From Glandiceps talaboti (taxonomy: Eukaryota > Hemichordata > Enteropneusta > Spengelidae), in NCBI RefSeq assembly GCF_964340395.1, contig NC_135565.1:6571142-6635141 (forward strand): a stretch of 64,000 bases of DNA. Direction: 5' to 3'. A program made the position numbers and the translations under genes. Positions 34,842 through 45,023 of this stretch are shown in pieces; within the stretch, counting starts at the first letter, position 1; each line of letters begins with the position of its first letter. The notes beneath the pieces were generated by a model. That model searched no databases, was not told where the DNA came from, and was given only the letters and a program-made list of their open reading frames with translations.

Positions 34842-36558
34842 TGTAATCAATCGCGATCAATAGCAATCAATCAATCAATCAATCGCTGGATCAATTATAT
34901 GTTCACTTTGGACTTACCTACGACCACAACTCTCTTGCCTCTAAACTTTTCAGGGTCTCGATATTCACTGGCATGAATCTTGATTCCATGGAATGTATCT
35001 AATCCAGGATAATCAGGTGTAAACGGTTTATTAAACATCCCAATACATACCATGACGTAATCAAAGTATTCTTCGCTCACTGAATCATCTTCATTTTTCA
35101 GAATCACCTTCCAATATTTACCGACTTTACTTTTCCCGATGTTTGTAACGCTGGTGTTGAACGTGATATATTTATCCAGGCCGAAATTACTTGCATAACT
35201 ATTTATGTGTTGTAATACTTTAGAGTGAGGGAAAAACGGTGTGTATTCCTTAGGGAATGGGAAATCCGAAAACGTCAGCATTTCCCGACTAAAGATGGTT
35301 ACAATAGATTTATATAGCGCAGCACCCTGCCCTGGTCGGAGCTCGTCGGCATAGTTCCATAAACCACCTGTAATATCAAAAGTAGAAGTACAGGTATTTG
35401 CAGCATCGAAACCCGAATGTCATTTTTGTCTAGTTGACACAGGTTGTCTCCGTAGCTTCGGGAAGTCAATTTTGTTCAAAGTCATTACCAAAATTAAGAG
35501 ATTTATAATATTGTTTTAAAGTTCTTTTTCACATGACCGGATGATCACAAATAATCACTACGTCAGGTCTACTATTTGTATGCATCTGTCACATTGCCAT
35601 ATATGGAAAGATAGCCATGCATAAGTAATTTGATTCATTAAAAGAGTCATCGACTAATGCAGTGTGGGAAATACAAAAAAACCCTAAATTTATTATTATT
35701 GGGTTTACTCAATATTATTTAGAAATCACATCCGGTACATACAATAACATTTTTTTTAGTTTTATAAAATACTACATGTATGTTGCAGTTACAAAGATGA
35801 ACGTCACCTGTATTGTTTCAAAATGCTTTTATTTTAAATATAAAAGAAAAACAATACGTTGTTTTGTTGACAATCACTAGAGTCTTAGTGACAAAACCCT
35901 TAGGTCACTTCCATTTTCAGACTGAAGGAAGAACATTTTGGAGAATTCTATAATTATACCAGCGTCAGTAATACCAAAGAGAAATCGGAGATAGTAATGG
36001 CAAATGTGAACGTTTAGCCTCATATTTCGGACCCAGTAGAACCAATTATGACGTACACACTCGTAGTTATGACGTAGACGCGCGTTGTTGTGACGTAGAA
36101 CGACCAGGGTATAAATTACATATTTGTTTGGTTCAACTTGGATTTGTGCATGGCTATATAAATAACTGTTTGTAGTTTGTTTGTCTTCATTCAGTGACCA
36201 GCTTGGGCCACTTTATATCATTCATCAGTCGTGTACAATGGCAACACATTATAACTAAACATCACTCTATTATTGTCTAGGCGTGGAGTTTGCAAAGCAT
36301 ACAATAAGTATTTTCTGAGTATGCATAGAAGAAACTGTAAACGTTCAAATACTACAGAAATTAGTTGAGTAGAAATATGTCATGGTTAAAATGAGAGGCG
36401 TTTAATGAAACAAAGGGTTCACAGTTTTATTCTGACTTTAATTGCTACTTCAAAGAACCTAGACTGTTTAAATTCAGTCGTATTGTGCCACTCAAAGTGA
36501 GTTTGTATTTGGTGGACAGTTTTACCTTCCGTAAGGAAGGTTATATATTAGGGGTGAA

Positions 36559-36607
<49 letters not shown>

Positions 36608-36651
36608 TGTGTGTGTGTGTGCGTGTGTGTGTGTGCGTGTGTGTGTGTGTG

Positions 36652-36683
<32 letters not shown>

Positions 36684-37578
36684 GGTCTCACCATTTTCTA
36701 AAAAACGACTGATTCAATTCAAACGAAATTTGGTACACATGTTCCGTAGGGTAATGGCAAGAACTGGTTAGGTTTTAGTAAACATTCCATTAATATTAAT
36801 GAGCAATTTACGTAATTAATGGTTTTCGATAATTTGGCAATATCAAGAAATTCAATATAATTTGGTACGTACATTTGCAATACCAAAGCGCATCTATCCT
36901 GAAAATATTATTGATGTTGCTTTTAGTTTTAATATGTTATTGGCATATTTCGGTGATTACATCTATAGGCCACAAAAAGAAAAGCATTTTTTGGTCAGGA
37001 TAGGTTGTCTAAAGTGGTGCGAGGACGTGAATTTTTGTAAAACTTTTTTTTTTTGCACTATCAATTGTTCATGATTAGTTCTGCAGTTGTCTTTACTGAA
37101 GTAGCAATTAACGTAGGTATAGATATTTTGTGTTTTCCCATGGATCTGCAGACTGCATTGGCTGGAAAAAACGGGGAAAAAAGATCAAAGTGGGAGTATT
37201 TTAGTGATGCGCACTGACCAGTAACAATTCCTTCTTTTTTCTTGGCATTTAAAACTTCTATGGTGAGAGCTATGCTACAATGTTCTATAAAAGCTTCACA
37301 TTACATGTTGTAGTTGGCCATAAGATCGCATCTGCAAGCAATCATGCTGGAGAATTCATCACTGACATAAGTTCATAAGATCTCTTCACGATTTCGAAAT
37401 TTAAAATCTTGTTTTCACTTCGTTGGATACTCGCGTGTGTTTCTGTTTCTGAAAGCATGCATGAGGAGTCGCTAGACAGCAAGTCTTCTCATCAAAACTT
37501 ATTTAACCTCGACTGTAAATAGATTATCACACAAACAGTTAGAAACTGTGCTGAGAGTGACAGTGAGACAGATGATAG

Positions 37579-37618
<40 letters not shown>

Positions 37619-40600
37619 AATGATGATAATGATGATGACAATGATGTGGTAATCTGTAATCTCGGTGATAGTAGTGACAGTGACAGTGAAGACAGTGGCT
37701 TTGGAATGAGTACAATTCCATCCGAGTCTACAGTTGTGACAAGAGGTGGGAGAAGGGCTGACTCTTGGTTGAATGCTTTGAACCAGTATACATACTCCCA
37801 ATAAAAAACATTGACTATCTACCAACAGTCAACACCATTTTCTCCTATTTTGTAAATACTCCAGTTTATTTTTAACATATTTTTTATATGACTGTAAAGG
37901 CAGTTTATTTTGTAATTTTATGTACCACATCTCAATATAGTTTCTGTTTAGAAAATGTGAAAATAGTAAACTTTAAAAGTGTTACTTAGATGTATAGTCA
38001 ACAGAACTAACATACATGTAGTGTAATGGAATTATTTAGGACAATTGAACAGAAAATGTTTGGACAATTGTAACATAATTACATGTTTTTTATATAATTA
38101 TTTTGAGTAATTATTCCATCCAAAAATATGATTCACATTTTTTGAATTAAAGAGTCACTGCCTTCTAAAAACACATCACATTATTATATTAATATATGTA
38201 ATTTGTGTTGTGTGTATGTGCGAGGGGGGGGGGGGTCACTCAAAATTACCATGTCAGATGGGGGGGGGGGTTATTATTTTTATTTTAGCAGAATGGGGGG
38301 GGGGGTACCCATATTTTTAAATTTTCCATTATCATTTCTCCGACCACCCCCCGGCCATAAATAATGACGGCTCCCTAAGTGCGAGTTTGGTGCCAGAACG
38401 CGTGCATTTTTCGTATTAACATATTATCACAACAATGCAAATGAGATAAGAAAATGTTGTTACTGTGTTGCACTGTTGGGCAGTGTACTCAGTGTTTTAA
38501 TTGGGTCAAATTTTCCCCAATTTTCCGATACTGATTGGCTTTGTTCTAGACCGTTCAAAGTATACGGGTTGCTTGTATTGATAGGTATATCGAAATATAT
38601 ATCGATAAGTTTCTGTCTAGATCTGATTTTTATATTTCGAGAAACCAAAGGAAATTGTGAGGCATGGAAATTCACCTCATTGTGGCGTGCATCACGAAAT
38701 TCAAAGTATAGACCGGTATCATGCTTACCATAAAGTATGTAAACTTTCTGTGCACTAGCAATGTTAGGACAGTTTGAATTGTGTTTATTATTTGCCATGG
38801 AAACTAGTGTACATATCGCAGGTATGTAGGGGATCGCGAAGGCCGAGTGAAGTCGAGTCAAGCTTTCCTGTACTGAGAATAGGTAGCGGACATTTGAACA
38901 ACTTTTTCGACAACTAACTTTCACTGGGACTTCAAAAATTATAGAGCTAAAATTCATTATGTTCAAATGATACCAACAAGCAATCCATACATTTGTTCTG
39001 GATGCATGGGTAAATGTACGTATGTCTGTATGTGTATCCCTGTAAATCTGAATAATTTCATTTCAAAGGCCATTTTACCTGTTCCACTACATACAAAAAT
39101 TGATATCACAAAGTCCTTTCAGATTTCTTATAGTTTGGCACACATTTTGCCAATTCAGGGGTATACCATGTACTAATAGCCTACTATAACCAAGATTGTT
39201 GCATTCCAGCAAGTATATTATGTGTAGGAACAAAAATCTCAATATTACGCTTATGGAAGGCATTCAGTTTAAATCTCGTTTAAATGTTTGCAATATTTCT
39301 AAACTTGATGGCACCCGTCGATCGATGGATTATACCATATTGATGACTTTTTAATTAGCACATACACTAACACTTGAAATTTCATTTTCGTCGCTTCTCC
39401 AAGTATTACTAATGAAAACATTTTTGTTTGTGCCCAACTGCCGACATCAGACCGCGGACAAAGAGAACCTTTTAGAAACAGAGCAAGTAAGTAATTGACA
39501 CTTGGCACAGTATGTTGGAAGTGCAAAGACTTATATTACATTCCATCATTTGATAAGAACAGTTTTATGGCCATTTTACATAATGATAGTACAGGTTAAC
39601 TAACAAATCAGTTCCCCTGTCATTTCACGCACACATTATTAAAGAGGTCATAATCTACTCTTATCAAATCAGGGGCATGAGGCAACAATTCTGGTGAAAC
39701 TCGAAAATGATAATGATGTCATACAAGTAATAAAGGCCCAAGTTAGCTATGAGTAACATTTACATACTTCTTTATTTATAGTATATTTTAATAAACACAT
39801 TATTTACATCTACACATATTTTGGGCATAAGGCCAGAAATGGAATGATTAAAAATATTATATGTATGTACTTGTACACTTTCTGGTCTTTTAAAAAATGA
39901 AACATTTTTTTTATAATAATCGCAGAAAAAAAAGTGTATATAAATATGGAAGACTCCAAAAAAGAATAAAGAACAAAGAAAAGTATACGGATAGACATGG
40001 TGCAAATCGACACTTAGTGCGCTCGCGACAGTTTACGCGATCCGCTGCTTGGCGTGCTCGAGCTCAAACGTATTCCGCTACCCTCCGTTACCTACCGCTA
40101 TCTTCGCTACCACATCTCAGTGCTTTTGCTGGGAAAAAAATATTCCGCTACCCTCCGTTACCTACCGCTACCTTCGCTACCACATTTCAATGCTTTTGCT
40201 GGAAAAAATATTCCGCTACCCTCCGTTACCTACCGCTACCTTCGCTACCACATTTCAGTGCTTTTGCTGGAAAAATATTCCGCTACCCTTCCGCTACGTA
40301 CCTTCGCTACCACATTTCAATACTTTTGCTGGAAAAACATTTCGCTACCCTCCGTTACCTACCGCTACCTTCCGCTACCTTCGCTACCACATTCCAGTGC
40401 TTTTGCTGGAAAAAATATTCCGCTACCCTCCGCTACCGTCGCTACCACATTTCAGTACTTTTGCTGGAAAAAATAATTCGCTACCTTTACCTTACGATAC
40501 ACCCACCATGCTAGTTGACTAGATTTTGAGAGAAAATATTGCTTTAACAGGTCACTTCATTAATAATGAAAACGTCACTTACTAACTGCTCAAGGTGCCA

Positions 40601-43600
40601 TATGAATAACAATTATTCAAGTACACAAAACAGATGATATTTAAAGGATACCCCATTTAATTCATGTGTGCAAAAGTAGTTCCTACGACATCTATGGAGC
40701 ATTAATATCCCAGGCCATGTTTTGGTAATTTGACCATCATTTTACATTGCTACCTTCGCTACCATCCGCTACGTAGCGAAGGCGAAAAATAAAAACAATT
40801 CAACCCCAGATTGAGCACTATATAACTCCCATGGTCGTCAACTTTTGCTCAATTCTTTTTAGTGCACATTGGATATGCAACAATCTCAATTCATGTTCGT
40901 ATGCATCATCAGAGCCAAGTAAACCATAACTACTGTCACTCGCGGAAAATGCACAGAACATGTGCGCACTTCTTTTGTACTTTCCCACACAAAGAATTTT
41001 TAATTTGCTACACTGCAAAAAGTTACAATTTTTAACTGGACACATTTTTATTCAAAGTTAAGCCAACGTACAGTAGAGATATAAGATACATATTAGCAAG
41101 GAGTCAGTGTACAGTCACTTTTGACTTTAGCGACCCATCAATTTAAATCGCGCATGCAAAGAATCATCACGTAAATAACGATTTTAATAACATCGCTATG
41201 TATTCAAAAAGTAGCTTTTTTCTTTCTTTTTTCCAAAATCTCAGGCCCCCCCCCCCCCACAGGCTACGGTACTGTCATTGTTTACGAGTACACTCCCTGT
41301 TTGCAATACGTTCTGTTTGTCCACGGTCTGATGTAGCTGAAACTGGCTTTCCACGGTAGTACAGCATTCGTCATGTAACACGACAGTTGGTAAACGTTCA
41401 GGTGGTACAGTGTTACTAGGCGCAGAATCCTTTCATTAGAAGTGGCCTATATTCGCTTTTGTTAAAAAATGGTCCTCGTATATAAATAAGGTCCTCTGAC
41501 ACAGAAAACAGGACGATTCATCTTTTCTTTTTTTCCAACAGAGCGTATAAAAGTGTTCTGAAAAGAGATCGTAGACTTAATATATATTCATAGTTTATCG
41601 TGTCTCTCATAACAGACGGAGTCGAGATTTTCTTGTAAACAACTTGTGACGAACTTTAAACCAGCAATGCCACTATTAATATTTACAACACGTCTACCAT
41701 TTGCAGTCTCACCTGACATTTGGAATGTTGATCATCATCCGTCGACCCTTTACAGGTTACGAACCAGTGCCATTGTAACAATACTTCTGTTTCACATTAA
41801 TCATACCGCGACCCTTACTGATTCCTTAGATGACAGACCAAACCCAATGAACAGAAAAGGTGATAAAGCCTAATCGATTTACCCCTATCTCTTTCGTCTT
41901 GTTATCCAGGTGTTATTCTCTGTGCTATTTTACATTGTTTGACTACTGCAAGAGAGGCAACGAATTCTTGACAATTCGCATTGAAAGCTTATACACTGTA
42001 TGGCGCATAACAATCCTAGTCTGATCTACCCGCCAATGAATTCCTTTTGTCGTTTACTCTATCCGATGATACATGCGCAGAACTTGACCAATCTTCTTTC
42101 GTCCAATGTGTCAAGTTAACTTTATTCACGTCTTTGTCTTTATTTTTCTCATTGTTTCTATGACTACGAAATGAAAAATCTTGAATAAAATTTTGAATGA
42201 CTGCTGGGAGTACTTCAATCTAGTTCAACTTAAATGAAGAGGGGACCATGGAATTTACCATAAACTGACTTGCTCTTGTAATTTAAGAAGAAGAAAAGAA
42301 AATAGTTTGTTTATTTTTCTGCGCGTAGTCCCAGTCAGTGATGTATGAAGGAGTGAAGATCCTGTCTATTCAAAACCTGAAGCCGGCATTTGTGAATACA
42401 AAGGGAAAGCTGAGGCCACTATAGTGGTCTAAGGTCAAAGTCACGCGATATTCAACCAGGCTGGCAGACAGACAGACAGACTTACAGACAAAATAAATCC
42501 TATTTTATGGGTCTGCACCCAAAAAATTGCGCCCTCATCACCTCATCAGCGATCACGATTTCAACCTATTACTACACTTAATCCTAAGTGATGAGATTGT
42601 GGCTGTCTGATCGAACAATGTCACAGTACTAGTGCACTGTGGCGCAAATAACAATTATGACTGGTCTACCTAAATTCTATCATATGGTTAGACGGAACAT
42701 GCGCAGAACTTGTCCATTCTTTTTTTTCCATGCGTCACGTTAACTCTATTCTCGTCTTCATCTTAATAGTTTTCTATTGTTTCAATGACTACGAAATGGA
42801 AAGTTATAAATTCTTTCTAGTACCAGTGATACTTTTAGATATGAAATTTGCCCACATATAGGGAGCATCATATCATCTTACACCTCAGACCACCAAAACA
42901 AGATTTGGGTTGTCCGAGCTTACACCGAGAAATGAGAGGTGTATAAGCAAAATCAAAATGATGTCTTTCTGAGATATTGGAGTACTCGGACAAATGTAGT
43001 CCTGCTTTCAGACGGTGCCCGCGTTTCGCTCAACACCGGACAACTTATATTACTCCGTATGCAAGTTAAGCAGGACGAAGACAAATTGTGACACCCTAAA
43101 ATACACTTGTCATGTTGAGTACTAGACTAGCTGCTAGACCTCGGATGTTCTTCCGATACAATACGACACACGAACGAACATCGCTATCCAGGATGGAACA
43201 TCCGTCCGGGCAAGTCCTCACTGCGAACTTCGTTCGCTTATCGTATCAGAAGAAAGCCAGGACGTCTAGCAGCAAGACTACTCAATGAGGCTCTGTGAAA
43301 TCTAACGCAAGCGAAATGCTAATTTGCATATGAATAGCGCTAACTAAAATTAACTATCAAACCGACATTGCACTCTGAGGTTCGATATAAAGGTCGTATG
43401 ACCTGTAAAGTACATGTCGGTACAAACTTAGTCCTGCTTGCATACGGAGAAAGTCATCTCTCCCTTCTGTGGTGTTGAGGATCATGTCAGTAATCTTGAC
43501 CCGTGCACCGTCTGCAAGCAGGACTAGAACAAACTCAGACCACTATAGAAACAGACTAACTTTAGGATCAGTACACCTAGTCACGTCTGTTCTAGTTATA

Positions 43601-43903
43601 CTTAATTTTAATTTCATAACCTGGCCAGGTATCAAATTTGCACTATATGTTTCGACGATAAAACAGGGCGGGTCCTGTTTTATCATACAAAACATCATGT
43701 ATTGTCGCTCTGGCCAAGGTAATAAAGAATTCAAGCTGCGTTTTTTAGTTTTATCACTCTATAATATACATACCTAGTTTATCATGTCTCTCATAACAGA
43801 CTGGATCAAGGTTTTCTTCCAAACAGCTTTTGATAGCCGTTAATCCAGCAACACCAGCACCAATAACGGCGACACGCGTACCTTTTGTAGTGTCACTCGA
43901 CAT
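29766..43903 (-). CDS. Flavin-containing monooxygenase (FMO) gene, seven exons, last exon damaged
   Basis: Exons in transcript order: 43903-43774, 35367-34918, 33753-33698, 33588-33412, 32210-31991, 31317-31082, 29941-29825. All introns are GT-AG and the phases agree (1, 1, 0, 0, 1, 0). The ATG at 43903-43901 opens [10 protein letters not shown], then [11 protein letters not shown], the FAD-binding GxGxxG. Exon 2 holds FSDFPFP and the FMO signature F-x-G-x3-H-x3-Y ([11 protein letters not shown]). Exon 5 holds FATGY and exon 6 LYKYVFP and RLAVIGL. FMOs use FAD, NADPH and O2 to oxygenate soft nucleophiles (N, S), usually at the endoplasmic reticulum. Two oddities: the NADPH motif reads VGGSHTVG rather than GxGxSG/A, and the conserved C-terminal block of the last exon is out of frame. 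The predicted length is 461 residues against about 500-550 for the family. It could be a recent pseudogene or carry a sequencing error. Confidence 0.88.
30025..30441. repeat. (CATC)n/(CATA)n compound microsatellite
   Basis: Alternating blocks of CATC and CATA units about 415 bp long inside the last FMO intron. They generate spurious MYVC and GWMD frames on the minus strand. Confidence 0.97.
30500..30600. repeat. Possible dispersed repeat (agcgcc ... aaggcgct type)
   Basis: The phrase catttatagagcgcc, followed 30 bp later by gctcaaaggcgctgcacaa, resembles a short interspersed motif I recall as widespread in animal genomes. The family is not identified. Confidence 0.3.
30647..30904. mobile_element. 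Small MITE with imperfect terminal inverted repeats
   Basis: CACTATACGAAAAGTCA at the left end is matched in reverse complement by the right end (TGACTTTTCGTATTGTG) with one mismatch. Imperfect similarity continues inward (aattt-accc). Length is about 258 bp, with no coding capacity and A-rich flanks. The interior contains the palindrome cccccggtga-tcacctggggg. Confidence 0.65.
31082..31317 (-). CDS. FMO exon 6
   Basis: 236 bp, phase 1 to 0, acceptor ttactag, donor gtaatt. Encodes [20 protein letters not shown] and RWASRVF, the conserved C-terminal third of FMOs. Confidence 0.92.
31991..32210 (-). CDS. FMO exon 5
   Basis: 220 bp, phase 0 to 1, acceptor cccacag, donor gtaatt. Encodes [12 protein letters not shown] (family V-N-D-E-L-P-R-I) and [12 protein letters not shown], the FATGY hinge of FMOs. 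Confidence 0.92.
33412..33588 (-). CDS. FMO exon 4
   Basis: 177 bp, phase 0 to 0, acceptor tccacag, donor gtaagt. Begins VYLSLRYG (family VFLSTRRG) and continues through the less conserved middle region. Confidence 0.9.
33698..33753 (-). CDS. FMO exon 3 (NADPH-binding region)
   Basis: 56 bp, phase 1 to 0, acceptor gcaatag, donor gtaagc. Joined to exon 2 it gives RVVVVG then [18 protein letters not shown]. The position of the second glycine of GxGxSG is serine here. Confidence 0.88.
34064..34186. repeat. (TACA)n microsatellite, two blocks
   Basis: CATA/TACA units at about 34064-34129 and 34164-34186, separated by CA-rich sequence. Confidence 0.95.
34340..34885. repeat. (ATCA)n satellite-like tract
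   Basis: About 545 bp of ATCA units with interspersed ACCA, ATTGTA and ATCG variants, immediately 3' of the exon-2 splice donor (FMO intron 2). The variants recur at roughly regular spacing after 34600 (attgtaatcaat about every 60 bp), suggesting higher-order expansion. Confidence 0.95.
34918..35367 (-). CDS. FMO exon 2
   Basis: 450 bp, phase 1 to 1, acceptor atattacag, donor gtaagt. Encodes GGLWNYADE (family GGLW), [19 protein letters not shown], and the FMO signature [11 protein letters not shown] leading into the NADPH strand RVVVVG. Confidence 0.93.
35885..36110. repeat. Second copy of dispersed repeat (see 29385-29640)
   Basis: Shares aataccaaagagaaatcgg, catatttcggaccc and a tgacgtagac-type region with 29385-29640 in the same orientation. 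Located in FMO intron 1. Confidence 0.6.
36490..36960. repeat. Microsatellite-bearing dispersed element ((GT)n + (TCTG)n)
   Basis: A lead-in taccttccgtaaggaaggtt is followed by a (GT)n tract (about 36560-36652), (TCTG)n (36653-36684), then sequence with repeated caaatttggtacacat phrases. Similar phrases form the array at 44250-44770, which also ends beside a (GT)n tract, so this is probably one transposable family with internal microsatellites. Confidence 0.5.
37378..37803 (+). other. Acidic Asp-rich frame with one internal stop
   Basis: A plus-strand frame runs from after a TAA at about 37375 to the TAA near 37803 with a single TAG at about 37517. Its second half encodes SDSETDDS, a poly-Asp run from the (GAT)n tract, [14 protein letters not shown], and a basic end ([14 protein letters not shown]). 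The Asp run partly reflects the microsatellite at 37571-37644, so chance is possible. A decayed exon of a nuclear or transposase-like acidic protein is an alternative. It is antisense to the FMO gene. Confidence 0.25.
38224..38375. mobile_element. G-run MITE-family fragment
   Basis: Three G runs of 10 or more bases, followed by a right end reading accccccggccataaataatgacggctccctaa. It resembles other G-run elements here (12543-13675, 45828-45950) but has a different terminal sequence, and no matching left inverted repeat is found. Confidence 0.45.
38460..38966 (-). other. Unassigned open frame of 168 codons
   Basis: Longest unexplained uninterrupted frame in FMO intron 1, same strand as FMO. 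It has four cysteines in the N-terminal half and no signal peptide, membrane segment or low-complexity repeat. No motif is recognised and no splice context is clear. It may be chance or a decayed retrogene. Confidence 0.2.
40069..40495. repeat. Minisatellite of about 58-77 bp units, seven copies
   Basis: Unit: tattccgctaccctccg, then a variable number of cgctacct-type 7-8-mers, then a constant accacatttcagtgcttttgctggaaaaaa. Copies begin near 40072, 40141, 40209, 40276, 40339, 40416 and 40474. Length differences come from gain or loss of the internal heptamer. A related stub lies at 40750-40780. All three forward frames stay open because of the repeat, so the predicted repeat proteins are unlikely to be real. 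Confidence 0.9.
40813..41278 (-). repeat. Copy A of a repeat carrying a short conserved frame
   Basis: On the minus strand this matches 60925-61250 plus 62070-62170 (plus strand), including the flanking poly-C/poly-G run. A 75-codon frame at 41045-40818 starts [16 protein letters not shown] and contains GKYKRSAHM, shared with copy B. The shared region includes well over 100 bp outside the frame, so this is a dispersed repeat. What the frame encodes is unknown. Confidence 0.7.
41591..41719 (-). pseudogene. Vestigial duplicate of FMO exon 1
   Basis: The minus strand from ATG 41719-41717 reads [12 protein letters not shown], then NINSGIAGL, then [18 protein letters not shown], aligning end to end with true exon 1 (43903-43774). 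The FAD motif GAGVAG has become NSGIAG, losing the first glycine. The splice donor CTAG|gtatg has become CTATGAATA, which adds a stop instead of splicing. About 50 bp of 5' flank is also conserved. It sits inside FMO intron 1, 2.2 kb from the working exon. Confidence 0.85.
41990..42850. repeat. Tandem duplicated segment in FMO intron 1
   Basis: 41990-42240 and 42640-42850 share gcgcaga-acttg-ccat, gttaact-tattc-cgtctt and tgactacgaaatg in the same order and orientation, about 650 bp apart. It lies between the vestigial and real FMO exon 1 and may belong to the same local duplication history. Confidence 0.6.
42996..43080. mobile_element. Miniature inverted-repeat element, copy 1
   Basis: Begins tagtcctgctttcagacggtg and ends ctccgtatgcaagttaagcagga, so the two ends form an imperfect inverted repeat around a short core. 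It recurs in opposite orientation at 43434-43528. Confidence 0.6.
43113..43290. repeat. Hairpin-forming palindromic element
   Basis: About 60-bp imperfect arms: the left arm contains gctgctagacctcgg and cgatacaatacgacacacgaacgaa. The right arm contains ttcgttcgcttatcgtatcag and cgtctagcagcaag. It lies between the two miniature elements. Confidence 0.6.
43434..43528. mobile_element. Miniature inverted-repeat element, copy 2 (inverted)
   Basis: Starts agtcctgcttgcatacggag and ends gcaccgtctgcaagcaggact, the reverse complement arrangement of the copy at 42996-43080. Confidence 0.6.
43774..43903 (-). CDS. FMO exon 1 (start codon, FAD-binding motif)
   Basis: 130 bp ending in phase 1 at donor gtatgt. 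The ATG at 43903-43901 is preceded by attcaac. Encodes the short N-terminus and Rossmann motif [11 protein letters not shown], ending YERHDKL, which joins GGLW of exon 2 as in other FMOs. Confidence 0.92.
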
Positions 43904-44053
43904 GTTGAATGTTGATCAACTGGTGGCAATACAAGTTACGAATAAGTGAATAAGGCCTTTACGCGACGTATTGACCAATGGGAAAGACCAATGAGAGGAC
44001 CGATGATGTCATCTTTGCAGATCTTTTCAGTCAACCGGTCAGAGGTTCCGGTG

Positions 44054-44059
44054 TTTATA
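44054..44059 (-). promoter_or_regulatory. Candidate TATA box of the FMO gene
   Basis: TATAAA on the minus strand within cagatataaacaccgg, about 150 bp upstream of the ATG. Plausible spacing for a short 5'UTR, but no experimental start site is visible. Confidence 0.4.
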
Positions 44060-44249
44060 TCTGGGGTGCGTTCCGTTGACAAAACGTTTTGTCATTGTTT
44101 GGCCAGGGCAACCTGACCCTCCCCCGAACATTATTATGCATGTTGCAAGTGAAAAATAAAAGATGACGACATATAACTTAGTACGTAGATTAACAATAAT
44201 AAAACGCATGAGTTCTATAAAGGATGTTTATGTACCTTGAAGTTCTAAT

Positions 44250-44770
44250 GAATCATTACACAATTAATGATTTTCGTTAATTCGGCCATATCTTAAGAAA
44301 ACACTTCAAATTTCGTAGAAAAGACGTATTACAAGATGTATAATATATGTAAAGGTTGTTGACACAGCCTATATTTTTTAGGAGTCATTTACATAATTGA
44401 TTATTTTCAGTAATTTGGCTCCATCTTAAAAATTCAAACTTCACGATTTATATAATTGGTACATGTATTGATGCTATCAAAGTGTAGATGTTTGGAATAG
44501 TTTGTTGCTGTTGTTTTTAATTTCATTTAGTCATTTGCATAATTAATGATTTGCGATAATTAATCAAGAATTCAATCGTCAAATTTCGTTTAATTTGGTG
44601 CATATATTGATGATAACAAAGTGAATGTCTATCATAAAACTCGTTGGTGCAGCGTTATTCTTACTGAATTTGTATAGTTATTATGCAATATTATAAGTAT
44701 CCACGCTTCAAGTTTCGTATAGATTGCTTTAGTTAATTGTATGACAGCTAATTCTAAATTCTAATTAAAA
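44250..44770. repeat. Degenerate array of about 130-150-bp units
   Basis: Repeated order of attaatgattttcg-taatt, cttcaaatttcgtataattggt, and acatattgatgataacaaagtg, about three to four times. It ends before cttatggaaggcatacag and a (GT)n tract (44855-44906). It is related to 36700-36960. Confidence 0.6.
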
Positions 44771-44852
44771 TACCTTTCCCTTATGGAAGGCATACAGTTT
44801 ACTTCTGATTCGTTTACATTGTCGCAATTTGAATTTATTTTTGTATAATTCT

Positions 44853-44854
<2 letters not shown>

Positions 44855-44906
<52 letters not shown>
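44855..44906. repeat. (GT)n microsatellite
   Basis: GT dinucleotide tract following the array above. Confidence 0.95.
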
Positions 44907-44909
<3 letters not shown>

Positions 44910-45023
44910 GACGTGTTGGAGTGTCATAATTATGCAAACTATTGCCATTTTGTAAACAAGTATATTCGTTGCTTAAAATACTATATACGAGGAATTATTA
45001 CGAATCATTTCATATTTTGCAGG

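Noticed and set aside
40069-40495. CRISPR-like array
   Set aside because: Units are adjacent with no unique spacers, vary in length through an internal heptamer, and the genome is eukaryotic. It is a minisatellite.
39897-40514. 205-codon repeat protein
   Set aside because: All three forward frames are open across the same minisatellite, so the frame follows from repeat composition.
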